From: Chaetoderma sp. LZ-2023a
Taxonomy: Eukaryota > Mollusca > Caudofoveata > Chaetodermatida > Chaetodermatidae
Direction of reading: 5' to 3'
NCBI GenBank assembly: GCA_034401795.1
Contig: CM067373.1
Location: 93,321,103-93,385,102 of the forward strand
Length of the DNA stretch: 64,000 nucleotides
In this document: positions 23,096 to 35,278 of the stretch, one piece after another
Layout of the letters: every line of letters starts with the position of its first letter
How positions within the stretch are numbered: the stretch's first letter is position 1
Program-made: the position numbers and the translations under genes
The notes under the pieces: generated by a model
What the model was told of the DNA's origin: nothing
The model's input: only the letters and a program-made list of their open reading frames with translations
The model's database searches: none

Positions 23096-26000
23096 AGCCA
23101 AAGCTGAGATAAGCACATAGCAACAATCTTGACAACCAAACGTTTTCATCTATCAAGCTAAATTTGTGACGTCACACCGGGAAGCGGCCATCAATTCCTG
23201 TCAGATTACTATTCAAAATAATACCATAGTGAGCATAGGCGCCTATTACTGTGTGTATTTTTTACACATCGGTGTTGTATGGCAATTCATTGTTCACACA
23301 TGGGCACTATTTACATTGTTCAAGTTGCACAAGGATTCAGTAATATAGCAAAAGTGGATGACATTTTGTCGATTAAAGGGCAGACCTGTATGGTGACTAA
23401 CATCGCCAGTTGGTGGTGACAGTAACAGCGGGTTTCGTGTACGTGAGTTAGACCTGAAATTACATTGGTTTAAGAATTGCAAAAGTAGGCTTATGCAAAA
23501 ATACCAGTGGTATACATTTTCAGTCATCTCATGTGCTTTAGACGGGATTCTAATAGAGCAACAGACAACATAGCCTACGATGTGCGTGTAGGCTACATGG
23601 ACAGATGTGAGCGTAGATCATGAATAGTACGGGGTATATATGGTTGGTGCGAGGTTCAGGGATAGGCTCTATCTAATCAAACATCACCACACTTTTTGTA
23701 ATACAATTATACGAATGCGTATATAGGCCTATAGCTTATATCTTTCTGGATTGACTAACGATTTTACGCTGGCTGTAGACACGCGTGTAGGATCATCAAA
23801 CGCATAACTTTTTCAATGTTAGTAGCAGCACACTGTGGCGTGTACTATCACAATTTACCATTGCATAGGCATATGAATAAATTTTTGATTGCAATATAGC
23901 AATAAGGTGCTTAAAATTAACTAAAATTCCAATTAAATATAAATCTATTAATAAAACTAATCTATTCATAGAATCGCGATGACGTCATCACAATCAAATT
24001 TCCCATAATACCCTGGGAGAGTCGCCATTTTCGAAGGGGCTAATTTAACATTACGGGCAATGGGCCGTAAAAACTTAATTACATTTTCTTTAATGTCTTG
24101 CAAAATTCACTCATGATTTAATGTTTTCTGATACCTGGCGGTGTTATTACAGATTCTCAGGCACAGTAGCATGTAGTAAGTTTGCCCCAACTTTAATGGC
24201 GGCCGATCCCAAGATACCCGGATGTGCGAAACTATGACTTGTTTATATAGTCTACGTAAAATAGTATCGAGAACACATTGTTTGTTTACATTTTAGGCAG
24301 TGACAACACGGCTTTCACTACCGTCCGCATGAGTTGAAGGGTCACATACAAATTTTCACTATACTTAGAAATAACTTTAAACATACTGTTTAATATTTTG
24401 AATATAATTAGATTCAAACCCAATTATGTCCAAAATATTCAACAGAACGTTTCTTACGCCGTGTTCATATGGCACTAACTAACATATGGTTCTGTTTTTG
24501 TTTTGGAAGCATGTAAACTCATCGCGATCTCTGAACATCTGCTTCACCTACTTATTTAAAAATTTGTTTATTCACTAAAGTTTTGCTTTTTCACAACATT
24601 GAAATATTTATGTAGGCTACTTCCATCACACGGAAGAAGTTTTGGAAACGATCGATGTGACCGTAGTCGTGGCGGTTGTCACAGGCGTGACGCCCCCTCC
24701 TCCCCCCTCCCCACCCCCGCTCCACCAACGCACCACTTTGTTGAATCTAATGTGTTAATCCATGTCTCTGTCTCATGCAAACACCTTGTTAAAATATATA
24801 GCATATAGGTAATCAATTACGGTCAAATCACGGAAAGACTCACTCCTGGAACTCACTTTAAGACACACGTAAATTTGACATTCATCATTTTCAGAAACAA
24901 TAGTAACTGTACTCTGTAGCCTACGTCTTCTTTCCGATATGAATAATTGCACTATTTTAGCAAAATTATAGATTGCCTTTACGCATGGAAACACTGACTA
25001 AGGAATAATGTTTCACTACTTAGGCTACCTTATTCACACCAATACGGGCATATTTAAATCGGAGAACAGCAAAACGGCATCTTTATGTAGATTTTATGTA
25101 GGCCTACCACATACAGCCATTATCAACCTCTCTCACCCACCTCATCACACTCACACCCATTCATCTCCGATATTTACCAATCTGGATGTTTTCAAGGATG
25201 GCATTATTGGATCCGTAATTAGGCCTACTACTGTTAGTCCCTAAAGATTATTTGTCCCATACATTGAAATATTGCCGATTGTGTTCATTATTTATTGCCC
25301 AATGTTTACTGGCCTAAGCCTAGGCCTATTAGTACGCGAATATAGCTACTCATAAAACCATTTATTATCCTAATAGATTTTCAAGAATTAAAATTTTTTG
25401 ATTTTTGAAGAATTAGCTTCAACCTGAGATAAATTATGTTATGGTATGTGGAGTCTATCCCGTTAAATACACGTTTTAAAATACGTTACCTTTGTACTAA
25501 AGACAGCGAAATATTGACCCAGCTCACATCGACGTTCCCGGTGTGACGTCATAGCGAGCGGTGACGTGTTTTAGACTGAGACGTAATTTAATCTCGTTAT
25601 TGGGTTGTCTAACATATTTTCTCTCACTCCAAAGTGATAGATCATAAAATTAATTGAAATTCGTTATCGATCTCAAGTCCTAACATGACCTTTAAAGACA
25701 CCCATGTACGCCCTAGATCGAGAATGTGGCGGAAAACTTTGCTGCGGATATACGAAAACAGTTTTTTAGAGAAATATTATATTGTGTCTGGCCCTGGTAT
25801 ACATTTCATTTCATTTCGTTTCATTTATTTCACCCAGACTTTTACAAGTATGCGGGGAACATCTGCGTCATGCTGGTTGACTTCTGGCAATAGATATGAA
25901 TGGTGGGTGGGGCTGGGGTAACCTGAATGGGGTCATCCGGAAACAATGTGACAATTCAATTCGCGAGAATCCCCCACCCCCTCCTGCGACCATAAAAAAT

Positions 26001-26300
26001 TAAATTTTAATAATGTAGTTAAGCATTAACAAAATTAACAAAACAATCTTCATCCGCTCAGCAGTATTCACTATACCTTGACCATTCGTCACTCAAACCT
26101 TCCTTGCCATCACGAGTAATCAGTCGCCATTTCTCCTCGCTTCCACGAGAAAGACTAACAGAAAGGAGGAGTGGGACCAGGCTTACACAATTAAAGTATA
26201 ACCCACCCACCTCACCCCGTCATTTCATGCTTCCCTCCTTCATTGTCTGGCTGCTGAATTCCTGCAGACAGCATCTTCCGTGGATAGAAAATCTTTCCCT
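23096..26300. other. Mostly unique non-coding DNA
   Basis: No gene supported. A decayed B-core hairpin lies at about 24390-24465 (TTTAATATTTTGAATATAAT ... CAAAATATTCAACAGAACG). CRE-like TGACGTCA sites occur near 23167, 23980 and 25543 outside recognisable elements. A CG-bearing 'CAAAATGGCCGCC'-type context is absent. Confidence 0.5.
24385..24520. mobile_element. B-core hairpin with alternative flank, decayed
   Basis: Core arms are recognisable and the right flank runs AACAGAACGTTTCTTACGCC, GTGTTCATATGGCACTAACT and TGTTTTTGTTTTGGAAGC. The same right flank follows the cores at 50690 and 58850, so this is a distinct flank type (called B2 here). Confidence 0.6.
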
Positions 26301-26312
26301 GCTTATCATCCT

Positions 26313-26313
<1 letters not shown>

Positions 26314-26396
<83 letters not shown>

Positions 26397-26403
26397 ATAG
26401 TAA

Positions 26404-26488
<85 letters not shown>

Positions 26489-26520
26489 CATCGTCGTCGT
26501 CGTCGTCGTCATCGTCGTTG
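26314..26520. repeat. (TAG)n and (CGT)n compound microsatellite
   Basis: Long TAG array with one TAATAG interruption near 26395, followed by CGT units to about 26518. It lies immediately 3' of a minus-strand LINE fragment, as a tail array would. Confidence 0.95.
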
Positions 26521-26639
26521 TTGAAGTTGCAGTAGTAATAGTAGGTGGCGTGTATGCCCTGATTAGAGGTATTGTCATTGTCATAATCATGGTAATTAGC
26601 TATAGCTGATATCATTTGGAAAAATTAAACGGCAGAATT

Positions 26640-27405
26640 TTTAAAGTAATACTAGCATTTTAGTGTCCAATAGTTGTTGTATTTTGAAATAATTTGATTT
26701 GTTTCTATAATATAAAGGTAAGTATGTTTTACGATCATCAGAGAAATAGGTGAATATAAAAAGGTAATGGTATTCATCGGCAATATCGTTTGTATTGCAT
26801 AATGTGCGTTTACGATCAATCTTTGGTGGAGTGGTCCACCTGCCAGTTTCAAATGTCAGGCGGTGATCTGAGGCTCTAAATTTCCAAAGCGCTGTCCTGT
26901 TATATTCATTTAGTATTGTTAAATACCTTTCTACACAATTATGTCTTATATGTATTATACACTGTTCCTTTCGATGAAATATTTATTTCACCCTCCCATT
27001 GCTGTATAAACTGGTCCATTAGTCCTTGCTTTATCTGGTTTGCAGTATTCTTTCTATCAAGAACTTGTCCACAGATACCCGAATCCTGTATCGTTCGTTT
27101 AATATTGCTTCAATATATTTTATCCATGGGTATTGTGCGCCTTCTTCCATCTAGTGTCTATACATATAGTTATAAAGTTTATATGATATTTTATTCTCGC
27201 TACCCATTAAATCTGTAGCCCAATATTTCAACATCCAGATTGGGTGCGCTCCAGATTGACCATAAACTATGAAAGAGGGGGTAGTCTTCTTTATTTTTAG
27301 TACTTGTATTATGAAACTGCAGTGCAATTGTTCTAAACGTTGGTAGTTTTGGTATTCCCATACTTCGCTACCATAAAGAGCAACGGGATGACTGTTGCGT
27401 CAAAG
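26640..27405 (-). pseudogene. APE-type LINE ORF2 C-terminal half
   Basis: Minus-strand frames give, in order: PVALYGSEVWEYQNYQRLEQ (about 27390-27330), SFIIQVLKIKKTTPSFIVYG with AHPIWMLKYWATDLMG (about 27320-27210), a long hydrophilic linker, LWKFRASDHRLTFETGRW (about 26895-26840), then CNTNDIADEYHYLFI (about 26800-26755) as the Cys/His knuckle. The block order matches the LINE at 3330-5565 (ASEIWGFEN ... YGELG ... knuckle), so both belong to related lineages. Several frameshifts are present. RT catalytic domain is absent, consistent with 5' truncation. Confidence 0.8.
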
Positions 27406-27410
27406 AATTT

Positions 27411-27855
<445 letters not shown>

Positions 27856-27884
27856 AAGCCAAGTTGACTGGTAACAACTGGTTA

Positions 27885-28835
27885 CTTAGACTACAAAGTT
27901 TATTTTAAGCCAACCGACTCGCATCAACTACTGCACAAGAGATCATTCCATCCACCGCATACTTTCAAGGGGTTTGTAAAATCACAAATAATCCGTTTTC
28001 ATAGAAATTCGAGTGGTAGGAAAAACTGTGAATCCTCATGTTCGACCTTATTCAAAGCCCTCAAACCGAGAGGGTACTCTTCTCGGTTCTGCGTAAAATA
28101 AAGTCTGAAACTTTGCATAATTTGGAAATCATTCCGGATAATGCCAGAAATTCTCGGCCTACCAAAATGTGTCATAATCGTCCGATTATTGGTGAAGGAG
28201 AATCTCGGAAATGTGAAAAGAAAATGTGTAAATTGGATAAATTTCTTCCTTCCCAGAGTACATTCACAAGCTTTCAAAACAAAAGCAAATTTCAAATTCA
28301 GTCGAAATTAGATTGCGATTCTGAAAATGTCATTTGCTTAATTTCATGCAAATTGTGTCAAAAGCAGTATGTTGGCGAAACGAAAAATCCACTAAGATGC
28401 TGAGCAACCAGACACCTTTCAGATATTAGACTAGAGGAAGACACACATGTGGCTGAACATTTTAATCTTCCTGATCATTTAGTCCCTCGTGACTTTGAAA
28501 TTATGCCTATCGAACAGCTACCTCTTTCAGAGACAACAGAGGAAACTGATAAACAAAGAAAACTAAGAGAATCGTTCTGGATTAAACAATTAGAAACACA
28601 ATGACCAAGGGGCATAAATTCTGACCTAGGCCTTTCAGATCAACGTGAGATTATTCCATTTACTCTCACATACAATCGGAAAAATGTTGAAATTGCGAAA
28701 ATCCTAAAGGATGAGTATCACAAATTACAGGACAATTTAAAACAACCATTCAACAAGCGTCCAGTAATTGCTTTAAGAAAAATCCTAATCTAAGTGTCAT
28801 CTTGGTAAAAGCGAAACTCAAATAAATGTTCAAAA
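27885..28835 (+). pseudogene. Penelope-like element, 3' part with GIY-YIG endonuclease
   Basis: Two overlapping frames make up the C-terminal part of a Penelope-like reverse transcriptase. The first reads VYFKPTDSHQLLHKRSFHPP, then TFKGFVKSQIIRFHRNSS and LKPRGYSSRF (27890-28075). After a frameshift, 28038-28403 reads RNSRPTKMCHNRP and CLISCKLCQKQYVGETKNPL. The YVGET signature is the GIY-YIG nuclease core (YxG...YVGxT). The frame passes a stop near 28401 and continues with RHLSDIRLEEDTHVAEHF and FWIKQLETQ to about 28790. The RT domain proper is missing upstream, replaced by a family-B end. The enzyme would normally nick target DNA for retrotransposition. One frameshift and two or more in-frame stops make it defective. 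Confidence 0.85.
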
Positions 28836-28867
28836 CATTAATCAATCAGCCAATCCTTGACTTTGTC

Positions 28868-29048
28868 TTGGTGCGGTGGTCCAGTGGAAAGATGCCTGGT
28901 TGCTGATGCTATGCGGAGTTGCAGAATGGCGGTTCGATCCCCCGACCGGGAGATGGTGATCAACAAATTAAACTAACGGGTGCATCACTGTCGGCTAAGT
29001 TAGCACATGGAAATTGAAGCCGCACGTTGCCAGTGCGTCAATAAAATA
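28868..29048 (+). mobile_element. tRNA-derived SINE, representative unit 1
   Basis: Best starting unit: head GTGCGGTGGTCCAGTGG, B-box GGTTCGATCCCCCGACC (28933-28949), body GGTGATCAACAAATTAAAC and TGAAGCCGCACGTTGCCAG, tail ATAAAATAAAAATACATA. The head is Ser/Leu-, Glu- or Asp-like in the A-box and cannot be assigned. Expected transcript by Pol III; mobility depends on a LINE partner, not identified. Confidence 0.7.
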
Positions 29049-29395
29049 AAAATACATATACTGCCAGAGCCGTGCTGGAGTCAGAGTACAATAGGCGTAA
29101 AAGCCTAGGATTGATTGTGACAGATGCATCCACAGATAGTCCCATATGAATCGTCAGTGTGTCAGTATATCAGACATGTGAAAACTGGTCGGCCAATCCT
29201 TGACTTTGTCTTGGTGCGGTGGTCCAGTGGAAAGATGCCTGGTTGCTGATGCTATGCGGAGTTGCAGAATGGCGGTTCGATCCCCCGACCGGGAGATGGT
29301 GATCAACAAATTAAACTAACGGGTGCATCACTGTCGGCTAAGTTAGCACATGGAAATTGAAGCCGCACGTTGCCAGTGCGTCAATAAAATAAAAA

Positions 29396-29424
<29 letters not shown>

Positions 29425-29427
<3 letters not shown>

Positions 29428-29690
29428 ACTACGTCATTGATTACGACATTCAACTTACACGTGACGCGGTTGATTATGACGTCATATGATTGGTCGGTAG
29501 ACTGGATTCCTCTATTGTAAATGTAGCCAGTACAATGTTGATATGTTATTCAGTTTTATCTATGAGTGCTAACTACTACTTATCATCATCGTACAAACAA
29601 CCGAACAGCTATTGCTGTGTGCAGCCGCGTGTTTGCAAAGAATGCATTAGTCATCTTGCATACATCTTCCTAGCACGATTCGGCGTGTGT
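29425..29690. repeat. Flank segment, copy 1 (family-B end plus unique DNA)
   Basis: TACGTCATTGATTACGACAT, TTGATTATGACGTCATATGA, GTAGACTGGATTCCTCTATT, then unique DNA to GCACGATTCGGCG. A nearly identical copy lies at 31780-32055, so the SINE units between them sit inside a larger duplication. Confidence 0.8.
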
Positions 29691-31779
29691 CAGTATATCA
29701 GACATGTGAAAACTAGTCGGCTAAACCTAGACTTTATAGTCTTGGCGCGGTGGTCCAGTGGGAAGATGTCTGGTTGCTGATGCTATGCGGAGTTGCAGTA
29801 TGGCGGTTCGATCCCCCGACCGGTAGATGGTGATCAACAAATTAAACTAATGGGTGCATGACTGTCGGCTGGACAGCATGTGGAAATTGAAGCCGCACGT
29901 TGCCAGTGCGTCAATAAAATAAGAATCTTGGCAGGTGCATCCACAGATAGTCCCATATGAATCATCAGTGTGTCAGTATATCAGGCATGTGAAAGCTGGT
30001 CTGCTAACCCGAGACTTTTGTCTTGGCGCGGTGGTCCAGTGGAAAGATGTCTGGTTGCTGATGCTATGCGGAGTTGCAGTATGGCGGTTCGATCCCCCGA
30101 CCGGGGAGATGGTGATCAACAAATTAAACTAATGGGTGCATGACTGTCGGCTGGATAGTATGTGGAAATTGAAGCCGCACGTTGCCAGTGCGTCAACAAA
30201 ATAAAATACATATATTGCCAGAGCCGTGATGGAGTCAGAGTACAATAGGCTTAAATGCCAAGGATTGGATCGTGGCAGGTGCATCCACAGATAGTCCCAT
30301 ATGAATCGTCAGTGTGTCAGTATATCCGACATGTGAAAGCTGGTTGGCCAAACCTTGACTTTTTAGTCTTGGCGCGGTGAACCAGTGGAAAAATGGCTTG
30401 TTGTTGATGCTATGCGGAGTTGCAGAATGGTGGTTCGATCCCCTGACCGGGAGATGGTGATCAACAAATTAAACTAATGGATGCATGACTGTCGGCTAAT
30501 TAGCACATAGAAATTGAAGCCGCGCGTTGCCAGTGCGTCAATAAAATAAAAATACATATACTGCCAGAGCCGTGATAGTGTCAGAGTACAATAGGCTTAA
30601 AAAGCCTAGGATTGAATCGTGGCAGGTGCATCCACCCAGTGGAAAGATGTCTGGTTGCTAATGCTATGCGGAGTTGCAGTATGGCGGTTCGATCCCCCGA
30701 GCGGGAGATGGTGATCAACAAATTAAACTAATGGGTGCATGACTGTCGGCTGGATAGTATGTGGAAATTGAAGCCGCACGTTGCCAGTGCGTCAACAAAA
30801 TAAAATACATATACTGCCAGAGCCGTGATGGAGTCAGAGTACAATAGGCTTAAATGCCAAGGATTGGATCGTGGCAGGTGCATCCACAGATAGTCCCATA
30901 TGAATCGTCAGTGTGTCAGTATATCAGACATGTGAAAGCTGGTCGGCCAAACCTTGACTTTTTAGTCTTGGCGCGGTGAACCAGTGGAAAAATGGCTTGT
31001 TGTTGATGCTATGCGGAGTTGCAGAATGGCGGTTCGATCCCCTGACCGGGAGATGGTGATCAACAAATTAAACAAATGGATGCATGACTGTCGGCTAATT
31101 AGCACATAGAAATTGAAGCCGCGCGTTGCCAGTGCGTCAATAAAATAAAAATACATATACTGCCAGAGCCGTGATGGAGTCAGAGTACAATAGGCTTTAA
31201 AAGCCTAGGATTGAATCGTGGCAGGTGCATCCACCCAGTGGAAAGATGTCTGGTTGCTAATGCTATGCGGAGTTGCAGTATGGCGGTTCGATCCCCCGAG
31301 CGGGAGATGGTGATCAACAAATTAAACTAATGGGTGCATCACTGTCGGCTAAGTTAGCACATGGAAATTGAAGCCGCACGTTGCCAGTGCGTCAATAAAA
31401 TAAAAATACATATACTGCCAGAGCCGTGCTGGAGTCAGAGTATAATAGGCGTAAAAGCCTAGGATTGAATTGTGGCGGGTGCATCCACAGATAGTCCCAT
31501 ATAAATCGTCAGTGTGTCAGTATATCAGACATGTGAAAACTGGTCGGCCAATCCTTGACTTTTTAGTCTTGGTGCGGTGGTCCAGCGGAAAGATGTCTGG
31601 GTGCTGACGCTATGCGGAGTTGCAGTATGGCGGTTCGATCCCCCGATCGGGAGATGGTGATCAACAAATTAAACTAATGGGTGCATCACTGTCGGCTAAG
31701 TTAGCACATGGAAATTGAAGCCGCACGTTGCCAGTGCGTCAATAAAATAAAAATGCATACATACATACATACATACATA

Positions 31780-32055
31780 TAATTACGTCATTCATGACGT
31801 ATTTGATTACGACATTCAACTTACACGTGACGCGGTTGATTATGACGTCATATGATTGATCGGTAGACTGGATTCCTCTATTGTAAATGTAGCCAGTACA
31901 ATGTTGATATGTCATTCAGTTTCATCTATGAGTGCTAACTACTACTTATCATCATCGTACAAACAACCGAACAAGCTATTGCTGTGTGCAGGCGCGTGTT
32001 TGCAAAGAATGCATTAGTCATCTTGATTACATCTTCCTAGCAAGATTCGGCGAGT
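31780..32055. repeat. Flank segment, copy 2
   Basis: Second copy of the 29425-29690 segment with small differences (for example GCGTGTTTGCAAAGAATGC retained, GATTACATCTTCCTAGCAAG variant). It is preceded by a (CATA)n tail of a SINE unit, as copy 1 is. Confidence 0.8.
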
Positions 32056-32064
32056 TTAACTTTT

Positions 32065-32310
32065 TTAACCATTTATCCCTCGGATTTGTTCACGAAAATT
32101 TCAAATTCTCCTAGAAAATGTCCATTTGCAAACCAAAAGAAGACTATTTTTGAAATTTTACCACTGGAATGACTGGCTCAGTTATTGAGCCAGTCGTTCC
32201 AGTAGTAAATTTTTAAAAATTGTCTGCTCTTGGTCTGTAAATGAACGTTTCGAAAACACCGCTGCAGAAGCCGTTTTGGCTGATATGAGTTTTAACGGGT
32301 TAAACGTGTT
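32065..32310. mobile_element. Family-A hairpin element, copy A5
   Basis: TTAACCATTTATCCCTCGG start, GAAAATGTCCATTTGCAAACC, centre CTCAGTTATTGAGCCAGTC, right arm TTGTCTGCTCTTGGTCTGTA, and end GCCGTTTTGGCTGATATGAG followed by TTTAACGGGTTAA. This copy shows both probable termini: TTAACC...GGTTAA. Confidence 0.85.
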
Positions 32311-32347
32311 GTGGAGGAAAGCGTGAAAACCGTTACACTCCCACCCT

Positions 32348-32366
32348 CCCCCCCCCCCCCCCCCCC
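32348..32366. repeat. Poly-C run
   Basis: Homopolymer of about 19 C residues in a C-rich stretch; length is likely unreliable in assembly. Confidence 0.9.
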
Positions 32367-32839
32367 TCAACCCACCGCACCCCATCCCACCCACATCATT
32401 GTAGGTCGCACGGTTAATAACAACGTTATTAGTGAAACATGAGGAACACGTGATACTACATGTACAACATAAGCAGCTGTTCGTCATTGATTGTTCTCCC
32501 TATGCCGCTCACTATCTATATGACCTGCCACAAAACTCGTGTTCTGTTGAAATAGTACCACGCTTTCAAACGTTATTATGCCATAGAATGCAACTCTATT
32601 AGATTTATGTTTGTAAGAAGTTAAGACTTCCTCACCGCTTTCACCAGATATCCCACAAAAGTACATTATGATATTTTTCTTGGTGTCTTAAAGTCATTCA
32701 TCATTTCAGCATCAAACAGTCTATTTGTCCATGTGTAGGCTCTCTCTATATTATATTCAAGAGACTAATAGTGGATTACTCAGACACTAAATATAGAACA
32801 ATCGTCTATCGAGTTGAGCGTTCGCTTTCGTGTATATAG

Positions 32840-32940
32840 TCCCTAATAACACTGCTTAATGGGCCGGTTCTGGACAAGTACCGGGCCATATCGGCCTGGT
32901 ATTGGTCCGCTACCGGACCAGTAAGCTGTGTTATTGTGGA
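32840..32940. repeat. Inverted repeat, about 38-bp arms
   Basis: AATAACACTGCTTAATGGGCC and GGTTCTGGACAAGTACCGGG on the left pair with CCTGGTATTGGTCCGC...CCAGTAAGCTGTGTTATT on the right. A short loop CCATATCGG separates them. It is a small fold-back element, possibly related to 15544-15604. Confidence 0.65.
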
Positions 32941-33191
32941 GCTGTCATCACCGGATGTCAAGTTGAAAATTTTAAGGATAACGATGACTAAAACACTTAC
33001 ATAAGCTTTGGCTGTTAATCCCTTCAGTATGCATCATAAAATCTCACCAACATATAAGTAACCATGTGATATCAGCTCGGTATTTAATTGGTTAGAGCTT
33101 GGGAGACCATTGCATGTTTTAGTGGGAAGTTCCATATCGACATCGATATATCATATGCCCCAATATTGGAGGAAGTCTATGGCTCGGTGGA

Positions 33192-33392
33192 TCATTCATT
33201 CATTCATTCATTCATTCATTCATTCATTCATTCATTCATTTATTCATTCATTCATCCAACCATCCATCCACCCATCCATCCATCCATCCATCCATCCATT
33301 CATTCATTCGCCCACACACTCATCCATCCATCCATCCATCCATCCATTCATTCATTCATTCATTCATTCATTCATTCATTCATTCATTCATT
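33192..33392. repeat. (CATT)n/(CATC)n compound microsatellite
   Basis: Alternating blocks of ATTC and ATCC tetranucleotides with a short unique interruption near 33305-33320. The Ile-His-Ser/Pro frames through it are artefacts. Confidence 0.95.
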
Positions 33393-33827
33393 AACTTATT
33401 TATATAATACACTGCTTATACACAGAAGGATTGCCTACAGCTAGTCTCGCACGACATATATTTTATGAGATTCTTTTCAGTAAAATCTCTTAATAATATA
33501 TCACAAACGTTGATGGTTTGTGTCAGCCGTCAATAATAAGATTACGTGTTCGCATGGTGAGTTTCAGTCAAGATGAATGATCGATATGCACTAAGCTGCT
33601 ATAGTGGGTAACCGCCGAGCTACAGTACCAACTGTGAAAAAAGAGGTCTGGGGTGTAAACGCCCTGATACCTACTTCCATATTTTACACAACCCGGCCTC
33701 GCACTCACACGAGCACCCTATCTGTGCCTTATCCACACGAATCCACAAACACACCACGTATCTTCAGCTATTCTCTGAAATTCTCTAGGCCTGTATCCGT
33801 TCGTTATTTCTTTGTAGGCCTATCCAT

Positions 33828-33946
33828 ATTAGTCCGAGTCTGCTCTACCCCTGAATCGGCCATATGACAGATATTTGGATAGGCTGACGGGCCTAAATTT
33901 CTGTCATACGGTTCGTTCAGGGTCAGAGCGGACTCGGCTTATGCGC
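33828..33946. mobile_element. Family-C hairpin element, copy C1
   Basis: Left arm AGTCCGAGTCTGCTCTACCC, CCTGAATCGGCCATATGACA, GATATTTGGATAGGC; right arm GGCCTAAATTTCTGTCATAC, GGTTCGTTCAGGGTCAGAGC, GGACTCGG. The outer arm matches the hairpin at 57262-57412. Confidence 0.75.
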
Positions 33947-34109
33947 AGAGGCCTATATGCAGTAAGACATGTCTATAACGTGCACTGGATGGCCCATCAA
34001 ATAGTTTTCGTAAAGACAGGTGACCCTTAATACGGTAATAAAATATGCTAGTGTCTAACGTTTGTAACCAGGTGACGGTGGTACATTAAAATTAGTGGTT
34101 CCTTGAAGT

Positions 34110-35035
34110 CTTACAATCTTACAACCCTTTAGCCCTAATAGCAAGTGACCTCCCGCAATAGATAGGTTTGATTGCACAAATGTGTGCAATTCGTGGGAAT
34201 GATTTTCTGTGCTGTGGAATCCTCTCCAGTTGCTTTCATGCGTATCCTGTCTTTCTGATGTCGGTCTCAAGGCCACACCTCCAGATTTTCCTTGACCTCC
34301 CTCGCTTGGAGACTGAATCCTCAGTGTGTGGCCAAGCCATCCACGTCTTCGTTTAAGAATTTCCTCTTCTATCGGCATTTGGTGCATCCTCAGCTAACGT
34401 CCTTGTTGCTGACAGTTTCTGGCCAGCGAATCTGCAATGTCCTCCTCAGGTACTGGTTGACAAATGTCTGGATCTTGCTCAATATAGTCTCTGCTTCAAA
34501 TAACAACGCCGACTTTATGTTAGAGTTGAACGGGGGTGTCTTTGCGGCGATACTGATTTCGTTGGGGCTCCAGTCTTTCCTCAACAAAACAATTGCAGCT
34601 CGTGCCTTATTGATTCTGGTCTTCAATCCAACCTTTGTTCCACCCACCCTGTCCACTACACTGCCAAGAAATGTAAAGGCTTCAACTTTCTCAAGTACAT
34701 CCATCAGCATTGACACTGGTTCGTCACAACATGTCTTGATCTTCAGATTTTCGTTTCCCTTTGGAGATGTTGAATTCAATTTGTGTAGAACTGCTTGGAA
34801 TTTATGTTCCCTTCTCCTGCATTTGTTGATGGCTGTGAGACAGGAGTGCAAGGTCATTTGCAAAGTCGAGATCATCAAGTTTGGTCCACGTGGTCAGTTG
34901 GATTCCGCTGTATTTCTCTTCAGCGGTCCCCGTCATTGTCCAGTCAATGGGCATGAGGAACGGGAAGAGGTAGCAAACATAGATATCGGTAAGGTGCCCT
35001 TCATGTACCACTGTGCACGTCGTTCCCTCATATGA
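34110..35035 (-). pseudogene. RTE-like LINE reverse transcriptase fragment
   Basis: Minus-strand reading from about 35035 gives a palm fragment (YLFPFLMPIDWTMTG), then LDDLDFANDLALLSHSHQQM, where FAND stands in place of the F/YADD catalytic motif. It continues VEAFTFLGSVVDRVGGT, LKTRINKARAAIVLLRKDW, FNSNIKSALLFEAETI, KIQTFVNQYLRRTLQIRWPE and RRRGWLGHTLRI (to about 34310). The block order (LDDLDFADD, LGS, KARAAF, LLYGAE, WIGHTLR) is typical of an RTE-type LINE widespread in invertebrates. The active site has Asp to Asn, and frameshifts separate the blocks. The 5' side is cut by a family-B fragment. Confidence 0.85.
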
Positions 35036-35037
35036 GT

Positions 35038-35278
35038 GCAACATACTGTTGACTATTTTGAAAATAATTTGACTGAGGGCTGTTAATGCCATATGAAGCA
35101 ACACGCCCACCCACACCATCCCACCCAACCGCAGTCAAATTAGTTTCGAATTATTCAAAAGCTTAAATTTAGATACTGGGAATTCAAGTTTCAAATCGAT
35201 TCCAACACGTGTAAAAAAGTGGGCGGAGCTTAGGTAGAAATGGGCAGGGCATACCTAGAAATGGATCCCTCTATGACA
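35038..35278 (+). mobile_element. Family-B fragment, right half
   Basis: Core arms TGTTGACTATTTTGAAAATA and CAAATTAGTTTCGAATTATT around a loop holding a CACCC-rich insertion. Then CAAGTTTCAAATCGATTCC, GTGGGCGGAGCTTAGG and GGGCAGGGCATACC. It ends ATGGATCCCTCTA. Left half with CRE sites is missing. Confidence 0.7.

Larger units (their letters stand above)
28862..31765 (+). repeat. Tandem array of nine tRNA-derived SINE units
   Basis: Nine units start near 28871, 29214, 29745, 30026, 30372, 30640, 30971, 31238 and 31572. A full unit has an A-box-like TGGTCCAGTGG, a B-box GGTTCGATCCCCCGACC about 45 bp on, a unique body and a tail CAATAAAATAAAAATACAT. Between SINE parts lies a linker of about 150 bp with CTGCCAGAGCCGTG and GTGTCAGTATATCAGACATG. 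Units 6 and 8 lack the first box and join at CATCCACCCAGTGG. Units 5+6 and 7+8 form a repeated pair of 599 bp. The boxes would be an internal RNA polymerase III promoter. The head does not fold as a complete tRNA by eye. Confidence 0.85.

Noticed and set aside
28871-28950. A functional tRNA gene
   Set aside because: The A- and B-box-like sequences are present, but no full cloverleaf or discriminator could be drawn, and the unit continues into a SINE body and tail and is repeated nine times.
33088-33444. Ile-His-Ser-Phe repeat protein
   Set aside because: Translation of CATT/CATC tetranucleotide arrays.
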